This document shows, one piece after another, positions 5,791 through 5,832 of a DNA stretch of 5,832 nucleotides. Numbering within the stretch: position 1 is the first letter of the stretch; the number at the start of each line of letters is the position of its first letter. A program made the position numbers and the translations under genes. Under the pieces are notes generated by a model that saw nothing but the letters and a program-made list of their open reading frames with translations, ran no database searches and was not told where the DNA came from. Source of the stretch: Pseudanabaenaceae cyanobacterium MP8IB2.15 (GTDB lineage Bacteria > Cyanobacteriota > Cyanobacteriia > Pseudanabaenales > Pseudanabaenaceae); NCBI GenBank assembly GCA_030248825.1, contig JARCMB010000156.1, positions 1-5,832 of the forward strand, written 5' to 3'.

Positions 5791-5832
5791 ATTTACCTTA
5801 GAAATCACTGGGATCGCCCACTCCTATAGCAG

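Noticed and set aside
1..5832. CRISPR array, insertion sequence, tRNA or rRNA
   Set aside because: No regularly spaced direct repeats, transposase motifs with terminal inverted repeats, or tRNA/rRNA signatures were found on reading both strands.

Overview
The window looks like an ordinary stretch of cyanobacterial chromosome. The octamer GCGATCGC (HIP1) occurs exactly at 4663-4670 and 5514-5521, and CGATCG-type words are scattered through coding and non-coding DNA. The proteins (an ArsA/Get3-type ATPase tail, a MacB-like permease with the GNASVIAMVG motif, Era) also fit cyanobacteria. The genus cannot be fixed from the sequence.

Layout. (1) Bases 1-308 (+) hold the C-terminal end of an ArsA/Get3-type ATPase carrying an HSP20-like domain. 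(2) 325-1149 (-) is a metallo-beta-lactamase-fold protein, convergent with it, whose metal-binding motif is largely lost. (3) 1150-1469 is a divergent intergenic region with a doubtful 48-codon ORF. (4) 1470-2699 and 2761-3516 (+) are a permease and ATPase pair of the MacB/FtsX export type, probably one operon; no periplasmic adaptor gene is present in the window. (5) 3533-4444 (-) is the GTPase Era, convergent with the ATPase gene at a 16-base gap. (6) 4445-4936 is a mostly non-coding interval. It contains a minus-strand intrinsic terminator built from two HIP1-like words, a perfect 7+3+7 inverted repeat, and a possible small membrane protein (4709-4918, +). (7) 4937-5773 (-) is a periplasmic amino-acid-type (family 3) solute-binding protein. 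Its reading frame, including a clear signal peptide, contains no ATG, GTG or TTG before codon 105.

The genes do not form one pathway. Era is housekeeping (16S rRNA and 30S maturation), the MacB-like pair is an export ATPase complex, and the solute-binding protein is an import component without its permease or ATPase nearby. No convincing new multi-gene system is visible. The points most worth checking are the start of the binding-protein gene, the loss of its usual amino-group-binding Asp, the degenerate MBL-fold motif, and the palindrome, terminator and small-ORF cluster at 4646-4918.
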